From: JBBQSU01 sp038234815
Lineage (GTDB): Bacteria; Planctomycetota; Phycisphaerae; Tepidisphaerales; Tepidisphaeraceae
Direction of reading: 5' to 3'
NCBI GenBank assembly: GCA_038234815.1
Contig: JBBQSU010000009.1
Location: 1-42,775, forward strand
DNA length: 42,775 bases
Positions 18,001 through 26,161 of this stretch are shown here, piece by piece. The stretch's first letter is position 1, and each line of letters begins with the position of its first letter. Under the pieces are notes generated by a model, which was given only the letters and a program-made list of their open reading frames with translations, was not told where the DNA came from and searched no databases. Both the position numbers and the translations under genes were made by a program.

Positions 18001-18358
18001 TACTCCTTCAAGGTCAGCAATTTCCAGGATTATAGAGACTCCGCCCCGGGAACGGTATCAGACCGCCCCCGAGGAGGCGCATAATCAAAATAGGGGTGAC
18101 GTCTGCGCGACAGCCAAAGTAGTGCGCCAATGGACGCCAATTCGCGATGATTCCTGATGTGGTAATATTTCTGATAACCGAAGACATTATCATCACTTAT
18201 GAAAAGTCGCACAGCGCATAAGTGTAGCAAATTCAGATTTTCGTACATGGGGGAAACCGGGTCCATGCGGCACGGCATTTTTCAGCACGTGGATGCGCCG
18301 GAGTTGGCGTTGTGAATCGCACCTGCGGTTCGTACACTCGTGCCTGGTCAGAGGCGCC
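18001..18358. other. Divergent intergenic region upstream of dnaX
   Basis: These 358 bases separate yggS and dnaX. The central part (about 18140-18250) is AT-rich. One short dyad, TGATAA at 18172-18177 and TTATCA at 18187-18192 with a nine-base spacer, resembles an operator. I searched by eye for a signal recognition particle RNA, which often lies next to dnaX, and did not find its conserved GGAAGGA-type tetraloop region. Confidence 0.45.
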
Positions 18359-20290
18359 ATGGCTTACACCGTTCTTGCTCGCAGATACCGCTCAAGCACG
18401 TTCGATGAACTCATCGGGCAGGAACACATTGCGCAGACACTTAAGCGGGCAATCGAAACCGGCCGGCTGGCCCATGCCTATTTGTTTTGTGGGACGCGCG
18501 GCACGGGCAAGACTTCGATGGCGCGCATCCTGGCCAAGTGTCTGAATTGCAGCGCCAACGACGCGCCCACCACTCAGCCGTGTGGGAAATGCACTTCATG
18601 CCAGGCGGTCGCCAGCGGGCAGGATTTGGACGTGATCGAGATCGACGCCGCAAGCAATACCGGTGTGGACGACGTGCGCGACATCATCTCCAACGCGCAG
18701 TTTCGGCCCGCGCGCTCGCGGTTCAAAATCTACATCATCGACGAAGTGCACATGCTCAGCAAAAACGCGTTTAACGCGCTGCTGAAGACGCTGGAAGAAC
18801 CGCCGGAGCATGTGAAATTCATCCTGGCTACGACCGAGCCGGAAAAAGTGCTGCCCACGATTCTATCGCGGTGCCAGCGGTATGATTTCCGCAACATTCC
18901 CACGCGGGAAATTGCCGGGCACTTGCAGGAAATCTGCAAAAAGGAGTCGATCGCAGCCAGCGAGGACGCGATCTTCCTGGTGGCCAAGGCCGGTGCTGGT
19001 TCGATGCGCGACGCCCTGTCGCTGCTCGATCGGCTCTTGAGCATTGGCGAGAAGGAACTGAATGTCGGGATGATCGAACAATTACTGGGGCTGCCCAAGA
19101 GCCAGTTGGTGTTTGAGCTGGCCGAAGCCATCGGTGACGGCGACGTGAAAGCCACGCTGGAGCGGGCAGAGAAGATGATCTCCGGCGGATTGTCTGCCGA
19201 TGCGCTGCTGGCGGCGCTGATCGACCACCTGCGGAACGTGATGATCCTGCGTGCCTGCGGGGCCGAATCGCGCCTGGTGGAGGTGCCGGGATTAAGCCCG
19301 CGTGATTTGCAGGCACAGGCGCAGAAGTTTGACCCTGCGGCACTGGTGCAGGATATCGCTATTTTGTCGGAAGTTCGGCGGCAGGTGCGGGCCAGCCAGG
19401 CCGGACAGGCGCTGCTGGATGCGACGCTGGTGCGCCTGGCGATGGCAGATCAATTCAGTTCCATCGGAGCGCTGGCGGCCCGGGTGGGAGCCTTGCCTGG
19501 CGAAGGCCCCTCCGAAAAAAAAAAGCCTGAACTGACCAGCATCGGGGCAGTTCATACGGGCCTCCGGGATGAATCTGCCGAATCCACGGAATCGGACCAG
19601 GTAGGGGAATCTGCTGAAGAACCAGTGATGCCCGAGCCTTCAGCCGAACCCGCCGAGAGCGCTGACGACGCCCTGCCGGCGGTGGGGAGAGTTTGGGACG
19701 AGGGGAAGAAGCGGTCGTTGAGCGAGATTTTCAAGCGGACTGAACCGAGCCGGGTCGAACCGGCTCGCGCCGAACCGGCCGTGGCATCGAACATCGCCGC
19801 CGTGGGCGACGGCGAGTACGCAGGGGTTTGGTCGCGCTTACTTGGCCGGGTGCGCGCCGAGGCCCCGCCCATGGCCGGCTTTTTAACCGGTAGTGAGCTG
19901 GTGAGCGTGGATGACGCGCAGGTGAAGGTGCGATTTCCTAATCCGTCGGCACCGAAATATTTCGAGGCCAATGGACGGCGAGAGAAATTGAGCGCGCTGG
20001 TATCGGAAGTGATGGGCCGGCCGGTAGGCGTGAGTTTTGAGGTGGCGGCGCGGTCGGCCGAGGCGACGCCGACAGAAGCCCCGGCTGAAGCGGCACCGGC
20101 GATTCGGCCGAATCGAGCGCCGCCCATGACCAGGGCACCCGAAACCACGGCTCCAGCGAGAATCGAAGCGTCAAACGACATCGTAGTGACGGCTGAGTTG
20201 CGTGAAGAACTGTCGCATGACCCGCTGGTGAAGGCCGTGATGGAGCGGCTGGGCGGGACAATTATTAAAGTGGAGAAAGCAGATGTTTGA
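18359..20290 (+). CDS. dnaX: DNA polymerase III subunit gamma/tau
   Basis: 643 residues from the ATG at 18359. It is the ATPase of the clamp loader that opens and loads the beta clamp. The AAA+ core contains Walker A GTRGTGKTS (residues 45-53), zinc cysteines C64, C75, C78 and C81, Walker B IYIIDEVHML, ATTEPEKV (sensor 1), and the SRC motif LSRCQRYDF with the arginine finger. Domain III extends to about residue 375, after which comes a linker and a Pro/Ala/Glu-rich tau region. An A10 run followed by a hairpin at 19515-19554 should produce a second, shorter product of about 390 residues, the gamma form. The end overlaps ybaB by eight bases. The usual third member of this operon, recR, is absent here. 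Confidence 0.97.
   Translation: MAYTVLARRYRSSTFDELIGQEHIAQTLKRAIETGRLAHAYLFCGTRGTGKTSMARILAKCLNCSANDAPTTQPCGKCTSCQAVASGQDLDVIEIDAASNTGVDDVRDIISNAQFRPARSRFKIYIIDEVHMLSKNAFNALLKTLEEPPEHVKFILATTEPEKVLPTILSRCQRYDFRNIPTREIAGHLQEICKKESIAASEDAIFLVAKAGAGSMRDALSLLDRLLSIGEKELNVGMIEQLLGLPKSQLVFELAEAIGDGDVKATLERAEKMISGGLSADALLAALIDHLRNVMILRACGAESRLVEVPGLSPRDLQAQAQKFDPAALVQDIAILSEVRRQVRASQAGQALLDATLVRLAMADQFSSIGALAARVGALPGEGPSEKKKPELTSIGAVHTGLRDESAESTESDQVGESAEEPVMPEPSAEPAESADDALPAVGRVWDEGKKRSLSEIFKRTEPSRVEPARAEPAVASNIAAVGDGEYAGVWSRLLGRVRAEAPPMAGFLTGSELVSVDDAQVKVRFPNPSAPKYFEANGRREKLSALVSEVMGRPVGVSFEVAARSAEATPTEAPAEAAPAIRPNRAPPMTRAPETTAPARIEASNDIVVTAELREELSHDPLVKAVMERLGGTIIKVEKADV
19515..19554 (+). promoter_or_regulatory. 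Programmed frameshift / transcriptional slippage site in dnaX
   Basis: Ten consecutive A (19515-19524) precede G19525, so the frame reads GAA AAA AAA AAG and contains the E. coli-type slippery heptamer A AAA AAG in phase (19519-19525). A -1 shift, or insertion of one A in the mRNA, gives GCC then TGA at 19528-19530; loss of one A gives AGC CTG AAC TGA. Both alternative frames therefore stop within five codons, giving products of about 390 residues. Three bases after the heptamer begins a hairpin: TGAACTG (19528-19534), 13-base loop, CAGTTCA (19548-19554). No strong upstream Shine-Dalgarno stimulator is evident beyond AAGG at about 19503-19506. Known precedents are E. coli ribosomal frameshifting and Thermus polymerase slippage in dnaX. 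Confidence 0.85.
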
Positions 20291-20618
20291 TGGACTGAAG
20301 AACATGGGCAATATGTTTGAGATGATGAAGAACGCCGGTGCGCTAAAAGCACAAATGCAGCAAATGCAGGAAGAATTGGCCAGCAAGGCGTTTGAGGCCG
20401 ATGCCGGCGACGGGCGTGTGGTGGCGCGGGTGAACGGCAAAATGCAGCTGGAGGAGCTGCGCCTGGACAAGGATCGGTTGGATTTGTCTAACACCGACAT
20501 GCTCGAAGACATGATCGTGCTGGCGGTGAATGCCGCGCAGGCGCAGGCCGCGACCGAGATGAAAACCCAGATGGAAAAGATCACCAAGGATTTGGGCCTT
20601 CCGCCGGGGTTGATCTAA
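20283..20618 (+). CDS. ybaB: YbaB/EbfC nucleoid-associated protein
   Basis: 111 residues. The ATG at 20283 overlaps the dnaX stop by eight bases and has GGAG seven bases upstream. The sequence matches the YbaB/EbfC fold: LKNMGNMFEMMKNAGALKAQMQQMQEEL at the N-terminus, a strand pair with DGRVVARVNGKMQLEELRLD, and a C-terminal helix MLEDMIVLAVNAAQAQAATEMKTQMEKITKDLGLPPGL. YbaB-family proteins are small DNA-binding dimers, coupled to dnaX and recR in most bacteria. Here the gene is followed by folD at a 46-base distance rather than recR. Confidence 0.95.
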   Translation: MFDGLKNMGNMFEMMKNAGALKAQMQQMQEELASKAFEADAGDGRVVARVNGKMQLEELRLDKDRLDLSNTDMLEDMIVLAVNAAQAQAATEMKTQMEKITKDLGLPPGLI

Positions 20619-20664
20619 TCCGGTGGGCATGGAATAGAGAGCACCGAGAGTTGGGAGCAGAGAG

Positions 20665-21558
20665 ATGGCGTTGCAATCGGTTCAATCATGGGCGACAGCC
20701 CGGCTCATTGATGGCGTTGCCCTTGCGGCGGCGATCAAGGCTGAGGTGAAGGTGTCGGTGTCTCGGTTGCGCGCTCAGGGCCGGCAAGTTCACTTGACGG
20801 CGATACTGATGGGGGCAACGCCGTCGGCGGAGTTATATGCCCAGCGGCAAGGCGAGGCGTGCAACGCGCTGGGCATCGGCTATACCCTGTTGAAACTGCC
20901 CGCCGACGCATCAATGCGCGACGTGAAGTCGGCGATTCGGCGGCTCAATGAGGATGCGACGGTGACCGGCATCATGATGCACCTGCCGCTTCCAGAGCAT
21001 CTGGACGCCCCGCGCCTGCAATTCGAGATCGACGTGGTGAAAGACGTCGAAGGCGTCAACCCGGCGAACATCGGATATGTCGTTTACGGTCACACGCTGA
21101 TTGCCCCGAGCACGGCGCTGGCGGTGGTGGAATTGATAAAGAGCACGGGGATTGAACTCCGCGGGGCCGAGGCCGTGGTGGTCGGTGCCAGCCAGATCGT
21201 GGGCAAGCCCGTATCGCTGCTGCTGACCGAACAAATGGCCACGGTGACCACCTGCCACATCGCCACGCGGGATTTGACGGCGCACACCTCGCGGGCGGAT
21301 ATTCTGGTGGTGGCGGTGGGCAAGCCCGGGCTGATTACGGCCGATCATATCAAGCCCGGCGCGGTGGTGATCGACGTGGGGATTAACCGGCTGAAGCAGG
21401 CCGACGGCACAACCCGCACGGTGGGCGACGTGGCGTTTGACGCCGTTCGGGCCAAAGCGTCGCACATCACGCCCGTGCCCGGTGGCGTGGGGCCGATGAC
21501 GGTCGCTATGCTGATGAAGAATACGGTGCGCAGCGCAGAAATTCTGTTTGCCGGATAA
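20665..21558 (+). CDS. FolD-type methylene-THF dehydrogenase/cyclohydrolase homologue with substituted active site
   Basis: 297 residues; ATG at 20665 with GGGAG seven bases upstream. FolD oxidises 5,10-methylene-THF and hydrolyses methenyl-THF. The fold is clear: LIAPSTALAVVELI, VVVGASQIVGKPVSLLL (NAD(P)-binding), VAVGKPGLI, GAVVIDVGINRL, VGDVAF and ITPVPGGVGPMTVAMLMKNT. However, the catalytic triad of E. coli FolD (Lys54, Gln98, Asp121) aligns with Gln62 (YAQRQ), His106 (MHLPLP) and Glu129 (KDVEG), with identical 44- and 23-residue spacing. The catalytic tyrosine Y58 is kept. The lysine is required for cyclohydrolase activity in studied enzymes, so the protein may be dehydrogenase-only, use a different cofactor or pterin, or have another role. 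It follows ybaB where recR would normally be. Confidence 0.85.
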   Translation: MALQSVQSWATARLIDGVALAAAIKAEVKVSVSRLRAQGRQVHLTAILMGATPSAELYAQRQGEACNALGIGYTLLKLPADASMRDVKSAIRRLNEDATVTGIMMHLPLPEHLDAPRLQFEIDVVKDVEGVNPANIGYVVYGHTLIAPSTALAVVELIKSTGIELRGAEAVVVGASQIVGKPVSLLLTEQMATVTTCHIATRDLTAHTSRADILVVAVGKPGLITADHIKPGAVVIDVGINRLKQADGTTRTVGDVAFDAVRAKASHITPVPGGVGPMTVAMLMKNTVRSAEILFAG

Positions 21559-21662
21559 CCGCGCGGGCAATGGGCATTGGCCCGCCCCTGTTAGTCAACG
21601 GCAAATTTCGGATTCAGCCGAGCGTGTAGGATTTCGTCAGTTGTCATTTTTCGGGAGTAACT

Positions 21663-23372
21663 ATGCCCGAGTCATCGAATTCTTCGCAGCTTGCGCCCGC
21701 GGGCCTGGCACCGGGAATGACCTTCCTGCGCCTGATGGGGGTGAACTACGTCCATGTAACCACCGGCGACGGCGGGGACATGTATGTAACCGAGCACGGC
21801 CTGCCATTTATCGAACATATTCGGCCGGAAAACTGGTATGAGCCACAATGGTTTAAGGCCAATCGTGTGGCTTTGCATGGAACGGGCACGGTGTATCGGT
21901 TGCCGACCCGGCGGCTGGAGGGATCGCGTCCGCGGCAGATCGAGCTGGTGGTGAAGTGGTCGCGGGTGGGGCAGGACGTGCCGCTGGACACGTTCACGAT
22001 GAATAAGGCCATCAACGCCGATTTCAACACACCGTTCGAGGAATTTTCGCTGCTCGAAGAACTGCGCGCCGGCCACTACGGCCCGAAGGACCTGCGGATA
22101 CTCACGCAAAAACCGCTGGCGATTTACGCCCCGCCCGAGCGCATGCAGTTGTGGCAGACGGGCCGCTCGCGGTCGAAAATCACGAGCAAGCTGGCGCGGC
22201 ATTCGAGCGTCGAGATCGACATCCTGCGCTCGTACATCATGCTCTTCGGGTGGATTAAGGGCAGCGACGCGGTCGACGCGGCCAAGATGGGCCTGCTACG
22301 GGGTTCGGACCAGACCGAAGCAATGAAGTCGCTGACGCTTTGGGTTATGGACGAGCTGAACGCCAAGGGTTTCACGGTGGCCGATCACAAGCCGACGCAC
22401 GCGATCCTGCGCGTCCGGCACGACGGGCTGGTGCGACGAAGATCGGGGAAGGTGCGCTACGCGATCGTCGACTACGAACTGCTGGCGCGCACTCCCGAAC
22501 ACGAGCGGGCCGTCGGCGACGCCGGGCGAAGTTTATACCTGACGCTTCAGCGCGATCGATTTAATCCGCCGGCCGATCTACAAATGCCCCCCCACCTGCG
22601 GCCGATCAAAATGCTGGGGGCGGATTACATTTTCGGCCGGGCCGAAAGCACCGGCGGGCAACTGTGGGTGGTGGGCAAAGACCCCAGGCTTTTCGAATTC
22701 TTTCTTCCCGAGCGATGGCGAAGCAAGCAAACCGCGTTGTCGGCATCGGGCCGCACGTGGTATGTGCGCACCAAGGACATGGTGCATCTGGTCTGGAAGG
22801 TTGCCCGGGTGGGCGATCTGCCCGTGGGCGATATCAATGACGAACGATATCGCAAAAGGCTTGAACACGGATACAACACGCCGTTTGAAAAATTCGCCAT
22901 GGCCCTGGAGCTTGAGCGTGCCGGCGTGCCCACCGTCCATCCGCGGGCCATTTACATCACCGGGCAGCAGGATTCAGCCAGCGATGAACCGGACGACCGA
23001 CGCTTCCGGCAGTATCGAGAGCACCTTGCTCCCGACGGCTCGCCGGTGCTGGCGCCCGGGCATGATTTCGTCACCATCTGGGGCTATTGGCGCGGCTACG
23101 AGGACGCGCAAGCGCCGACTGCGGAAATCAATTGGAGCCCCATCGGCGCCGGGCAGGCCAATCAGAAGGGATTGATTACCAACGCGGAACTGGCCGATCT
23201 GCTCGATCGCCACGCCCAGCACCTGCACGCGGCGGGATTTGAGGACCTAAACCTCGGGCCGGATCATGTGCTGCTCACGTTCATCCCCGGTGGAGATTTC
23301 CAGCGGGATGTAACCCGGAAATTTTCGATTCGGCACTGCAATTTCGAGATGGTGCGACGGCGCGGCGGATGA
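21663..23372 (+). CDS. Tandem-duplicated protein with kinase-like signatures, function unknown
   Basis: 569 residues; ATG at 21663 with GGGAG five bases upstream. The two halves are homologous by eye: residues about 20-280 and 312-565. Paired motifs: ELVVKWSRVGQDVP (K98) with HLVWKVARVGDLPVGD (K379); FNTPFEEFSLLEELRAG with YNTPFEKFAMALELERAG; ADHKPTHAILRVRHDG with NLGPDHVLLTFIPGG; YAIVDYELLART with FSIRHCNFEMVRRR. This order resembles a protein-kinase fold: beta3 lysine, alphaC glutamate, an HxD..N-like catalytic loop and a DFG-like strand (D270). The second half has lost the DFG-like aspartate (C559, N560). Kinase membership is inference. No signal or membrane helix is present. The nearest neighbours are folD upstream and the convergent GH4 gene. 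Confidence 0.8.
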   Translation: MPESSNSSQLAPAGLAPGMTFLRLMGVNYVHVTTGDGGDMYVTEHGLPFIEHIRPENWYEPQWFKANRVALHGTGTVYRLPTRRLEGSRPRQIELVVKWSRVGQDVPLDTFTMNKAINADFNTPFEEFSLLEELRAGHYGPKDLRILTQKPLAIYAPPERMQLWQTGRSRSKITSKLARHSSVEIDILRSYIMLFGWIKGSDAVDAAKMGLLRGSDQTEAMKSLTLWVMDELNAKGFTVADHKPTHAILRVRHDGLVRRRSGKVRYAIVDYELLARTPEHERAVGDAGRSLYLTLQRDRFNPPADLQMPPHLRPIKMLGADYIFGRAESTGGQLWVVGKDPRLFEFFLPERWRSKQTALSASGRTWYVRTKDMVHLVWKVARVGDLPVGDINDERYRKRLEHGYNTPFEKFAMALELERAGVPTVHPRAIYITGQQDSASDEPDDRRFRQYREHLAPDGSPVLAPGHDFVTIWGYWRGYEDAQAPTAEINWSPIGAGQANQKGLITNAELADLLDRHAQHLHAAGFEDLNLGPDHVLLTFIPGGDFQRDVTRKFSIRHCNFEMVRRRGG

Positions 23373-23381
23373 AGCCCGGCC

Positions 23382-23411
23382 GCGTCATGCGCGCTGGTGC
23401 GCGCATGACGC
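23382..23411. terminator. Perfect 13-bp hairpin between convergent genes
   Basis: GCGTCATGCGCGC (23382-23394) and its exact complement GCGCGCATGACGC (23399-23411) enclose the tetraloop TGGT. It sits ten bases after the stop of the kinase-like gene and 20 bases before the stop of the convergent GH4 gene, so it can end transcription from both sides. No U-run follows on either strand, so it is not a canonical Rho-independent terminator. A second weaker stem GCCGGG/CCCGGC lies just downstream at the GH4 end. Confidence 0.55.
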
Positions 23412-23430
23412 CAAGGGCCCGCTGCCGGGT

Positions 23431-24945
23431 TTATTTATATCCCGGCAAAAATTCCTTCTCTGCGGCGAACATTTCCAGGCCCATCTTCCGGATTTCACGC
23501 GGGCTTAGCACTGCCTGCGTGAGCGGGTCGAGGAACAGCGCGTGGATGCCCGCTTCGATATTTCTTTCGATGCACGCCTTGGCGGCCAGATCGAAGTAGG
23601 CCATCTGGCTGCGGCAGATGTGACCCATCTGCGCCGGCAGCGCACCATAGCGTGTCGGGTTGATCCCGTTGCGGTCGACCATGCAGGCCACTTCCACCGC
23701 GCCATCACCGGGCAGGTTGGTAATCAGCTTGCCGCCTTCGCCGCTGCCCCGCTGGCCGGGCTTTTCACTGTTATTCATCACATTGCCATGGATGCGGAAC
23801 GGCGCGTCCTTCTCCCGGGCTTCGATGATCCAACTGGCGTATTCCCAGCTTCGCTTCAGTTCGGTCTTGGCCTCGCCGGACACCAGTTTTCGGCGATGCT
23901 CGTCAGCATTCTTGCGCCAGTTGGGCCAGTTGGTGGCATAAAACCGGCTTCCGCCATGATACCCCGTGCGAAGCAGCTTCTTACCTTCCTCATTCTTGCG
24001 ATAGTAGGGCAGGTATTCCGAGAGGTGCCCCGACGATTCGGTGATGAATGCCCCGAACTGCACGCACATGTCCTTGCGGACCAGATCGTGCTGCTTCCAG
24101 GCTTCCTTCTCGGTATGCCCTCGGGCGTCCATGCTGGTGATCCCGGCCTCAAATTCCTTCAAGGCTTCTTCGATCTCTTTAGCGAACTTGGTATACAAAA
24201 CCTTCTGGTACAAATCCTGCCCGGCGTGCTTCAGCTTGGTGAACCAGGCCAGGTGGTTGACGCCGGCGCATTCCCATTCCATTTCTTCAAAAGGCACGCC
24301 GGCATAACCGGCCAGAAGGTGGCTGGTTCCCTGAACGCTATGGCAGAGGCCCACCACCGGGACTTCCGGCACAGCCCGCCCCGCGGCCAGCACCAACATG
24401 CTCATGGGGTTGGTGTAATTCAGCATGGTCGCACCCGGGCACAGCTCGCGCATGTCGCGAAGGATGTCGAGGAAGACCGGCACGGTCCTCAGGCCCTTGA
24501 ACAGCCCGCCCGGGCCGAGCGTGTCACCGATGCACTGGTCGATCCCGTATTTCAGCGGAATGTCGTTGTCCCAAGCCACGCAGGCCACGCCACTCACTTC
24601 TACGCAGCAGATCGCGTATGTCGTGCCCGGCAGCACTTCGCGGCGGTTGGTGCTGGCGCGCACGCTCCAGCCGTCAGCCCGGCCCGAGTCCTTAATCAGT
24701 TGCTCCACCACCTTCAGCATCATCCCCAGGCGCTCGGTGTCCACGTCTACCAGGCGGAACTCGCCTTTATCAGCACCCGGCATCAGCAGCACGTCGCGGC
24801 ACAGCGCCGGACAAAATCCCGAGCCGGCACCCAGGAATGTGATGTTGATCGGCCGATGGATTTTGCCTTTAAGGCCTTCCTGAGAATCCGCCGCCTTTGT
24901 ATGAGACATGTGACCCAGTTTCGCTTCGTCTTTGACTTCTGCCAT
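23431..24945 (-). CDS. Glycoside hydrolase family 4 enzyme (alpha-galactosidase/alpha-galacturonidase type)
   Basis: 504 residues; ATG at 24945 with GGAG six bases upstream. GH4 enzymes cleave glycosides by an NAD- and Mn-dependent redox elimination mechanism. Seen: NAD-binding INITFLGAGSGFCP (residues 34-47), acidic end of beta2 RLVDVD, LNYTNPMSML, the metal ligand Cys201 in GLCHSVQGT, and ECAGVNHLAWF with metal ligand His231. The CHSV signature points to the alpha-galactosidase/galacturonidase (MelA/LplD-like) branch rather than 6-phospho-glucosidases. An N-terminal extension of about 30 residues precedes the domain. The divergent AraC regulator, 100 bases away, probably controls it. Together with pectate-lyase-like proteins, galacturonide use is plausible; the exact substrate is not determinable here. 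Confidence 0.92.
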   Translation of the reverse strand: MAEVKDEAKLGHMSHTKAADSQEGLKGKIHRPINITFLGAGSGFCPALCRDVLLMPGADKGEFRLVDVDTERLGMMLKVVEQLIKDSGRADGWSVRASTNRREVLPGTTYAICCVEVSGVACVAWDNDIPLKYGIDQCIGDTLGPGGLFKGLRTVPVFLDILRDMRELCPGATMLNYTNPMSMLVLAAGRAVPEVPVVGLCHSVQGTSHLLAGYAGVPFEEMEWECAGVNHLAWFTKLKHAGQDLYQKVLYTKFAKEIEEALKEFEAGITSMDARGHTEKEAWKQHDLVRKDMCVQFGAFITESSGHLSEYLPYYRKNEEGKKLLRTGYHGGSRFYATNWPNWRKNADEHRRKLVSGEAKTELKRSWEYASWIIEAREKDAPFRIHGNVMNNSEKPGQRGSGEGGKLITNLPGDGAVEVACMVDRNGINPTRYGALPAQMGHICRSQMAYFDLAAKACIERNIEAGIHALFLDPLTQAVLSPREIRKMGLEMFAAEKEFLPGYK

Positions 24946-25045
24946 AAAAATCTCCAGTTGGTTAATTGAACGAACGTGACAATCCTACCGTTTGGGAATC
25001 GCCGTAGAAATAGCAGGACGCAGACAAAAATAGTATAAATGTGAC
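24946..25045. promoter_or_regulatory. Shared divergent promoter region of GH4 and AraC genes
   Basis: These 100 AT-rich bases lie between two divergent starts, the classic arrangement for an AraC-type activator and its target. A TATAAA at 25034-25039 lies seven bases before the araC-like ATG, so that transcript could be leaderless. No clear repeat pair for AraC binding was found. Confidence 0.4.
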
Positions 25046-25897
25046 ATGGCCGATCGGGAATCCCAGCACGACCTGCCGCAGCAGGTCAGGACCAGCGAGC
25101 CTCTGTTCTGGCTGGCGGGGTATGGGCACGAAGTGCGCCACGAGGCCAGCTATGCTTACGATTGCCGCCGGCGTCAGGACCGCCCGCACGTCTGTCTGCA
25201 ATATACCCTGGCCGGCACGAGCTTTTATCGAGACAAATCCGGCCGGTCTCTCCTCCCGGCCGGGTCGGCATTCTTCCGGCAGATCCCCGGACCATTCGAA
25301 TACGGTTTGGCGAAAGAATCCGCTTGTCCCTTGGAACTGGTTTTCGTCTCGCTGGCCGGCGACCTGGCCATGCAGTGGTATCACAGACTGACCCGCCGCT
25401 TCGGCCACGTCCTGCGCTTTGATCCGCGCTCCGGCATCGGGCCGATGCTGCTCGATCTGATCCAGGTGCCTAAGAAGTTGACCGATCGGTATCTCTTGTC
25501 GAGTCAAATCTATCACCTGTTGATGACGCTCTACAGTCTGCAAAACCGCTCGCGACTGCAAACCCATCCACGGACCGCGCACGCAATCGAACTCATCAAT
25601 ATGCACGCTCACGAACCGGGCTTCAATGTGCTGCGTCTGGCCGAAAAGCTCGACTGCTCGCGCGAATACTTCTCCCGGGGATTCCGGGAGACCATGGGCG
25701 TCAGTCCGGGCGATTATCTCATGCAGCACCGCCTGAAGCTGGCCGCCCGCCAGATGCGCCAGACCGACGATAAACTCGATACGGTCGCCCGCGACACCGG
25801 CTTCTCCGGGGCCAACTACCTCTGCCGGGTTTTCAGATCCCGCGTAGGCGTCACCTGCGCCACCTTCCGCAAGCAGCCTTGGATCGCAGGGCCGTGA
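25046..25897 (+). CDS. AraC-family transcriptional regulator
   Basis: 283 residues from the ATG at 25046. The N-terminal half is the sugar-sensing cupin type (VCLQYTLAGTSFYRD, LLPAGSAFF, LELVFVSLAG). The C-terminal half contains both helix-turn-helix units: NVLRLAEKLDCSREYFSRGFRETMGVSPGDYLMQHRLKLAARQM, then DKLDTVARDTGFSGANYLCRVFRSRVGVTCATFRK. This layout is standard for AraC/XylS carbohydrate regulators. It is divergent from the GH4 gene, its likely target, and no gene in its own direction is closely linked. No ribosome site is evident, in line with a leaderless transcript. Confidence 0.92.
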   Translation: MADRESQHDLPQQVRTSEPLFWLAGYGHEVRHEASYAYDCRRRQDRPHVCLQYTLAGTSFYRDKSGRSLLPAGSAFFRQIPGPFEYGLAKESACPLELVFVSLAGDLAMQWYHRLTRRFGHVLRFDPRSGIGPMLLDLIQVPKKLTDRYLLSSQIYHLLMTLYSLQNRSRLQTHPRTAHAIELINMHAHEPGFNVLRLAEKLDCSREYFSRGFRETMGVSPGDYLMQHRLKLAARQMRQTDDKLDTVARDTGFSGANYLCRVFRSRVGVTCATFRKQPWIAGP

Positions 25898-26161
25898 TCG
25901 GCGACGGCGACGGCGGGCCAGCGCGCCGCAAAAAGCGCAAGCGCCAATCGACATTACCTTGCGCATTATTCGCCACCGTCGTACTACCTCTATATATGGG
26001 AGACTGTTGCACGAACTGACGATAAGTCGCGCACCACTTTATCGTTGCCTTGCGGAACCACAAAGGCGACCATAGGCCATCAAACGCGCGTCGACCCGGC
26101 GGCGGATCGGTTACGCGTTTCGGCTATGCTCTTGCGTCAATGGCAAGAATGGAGCGACACG

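Noticed and set aside
18001..18358. Possible SRP RNA gene next to dnaX
   Set aside because: Neither the conserved GGAA-tetraloop region nor the flanking asymmetric loop sequence could be found.
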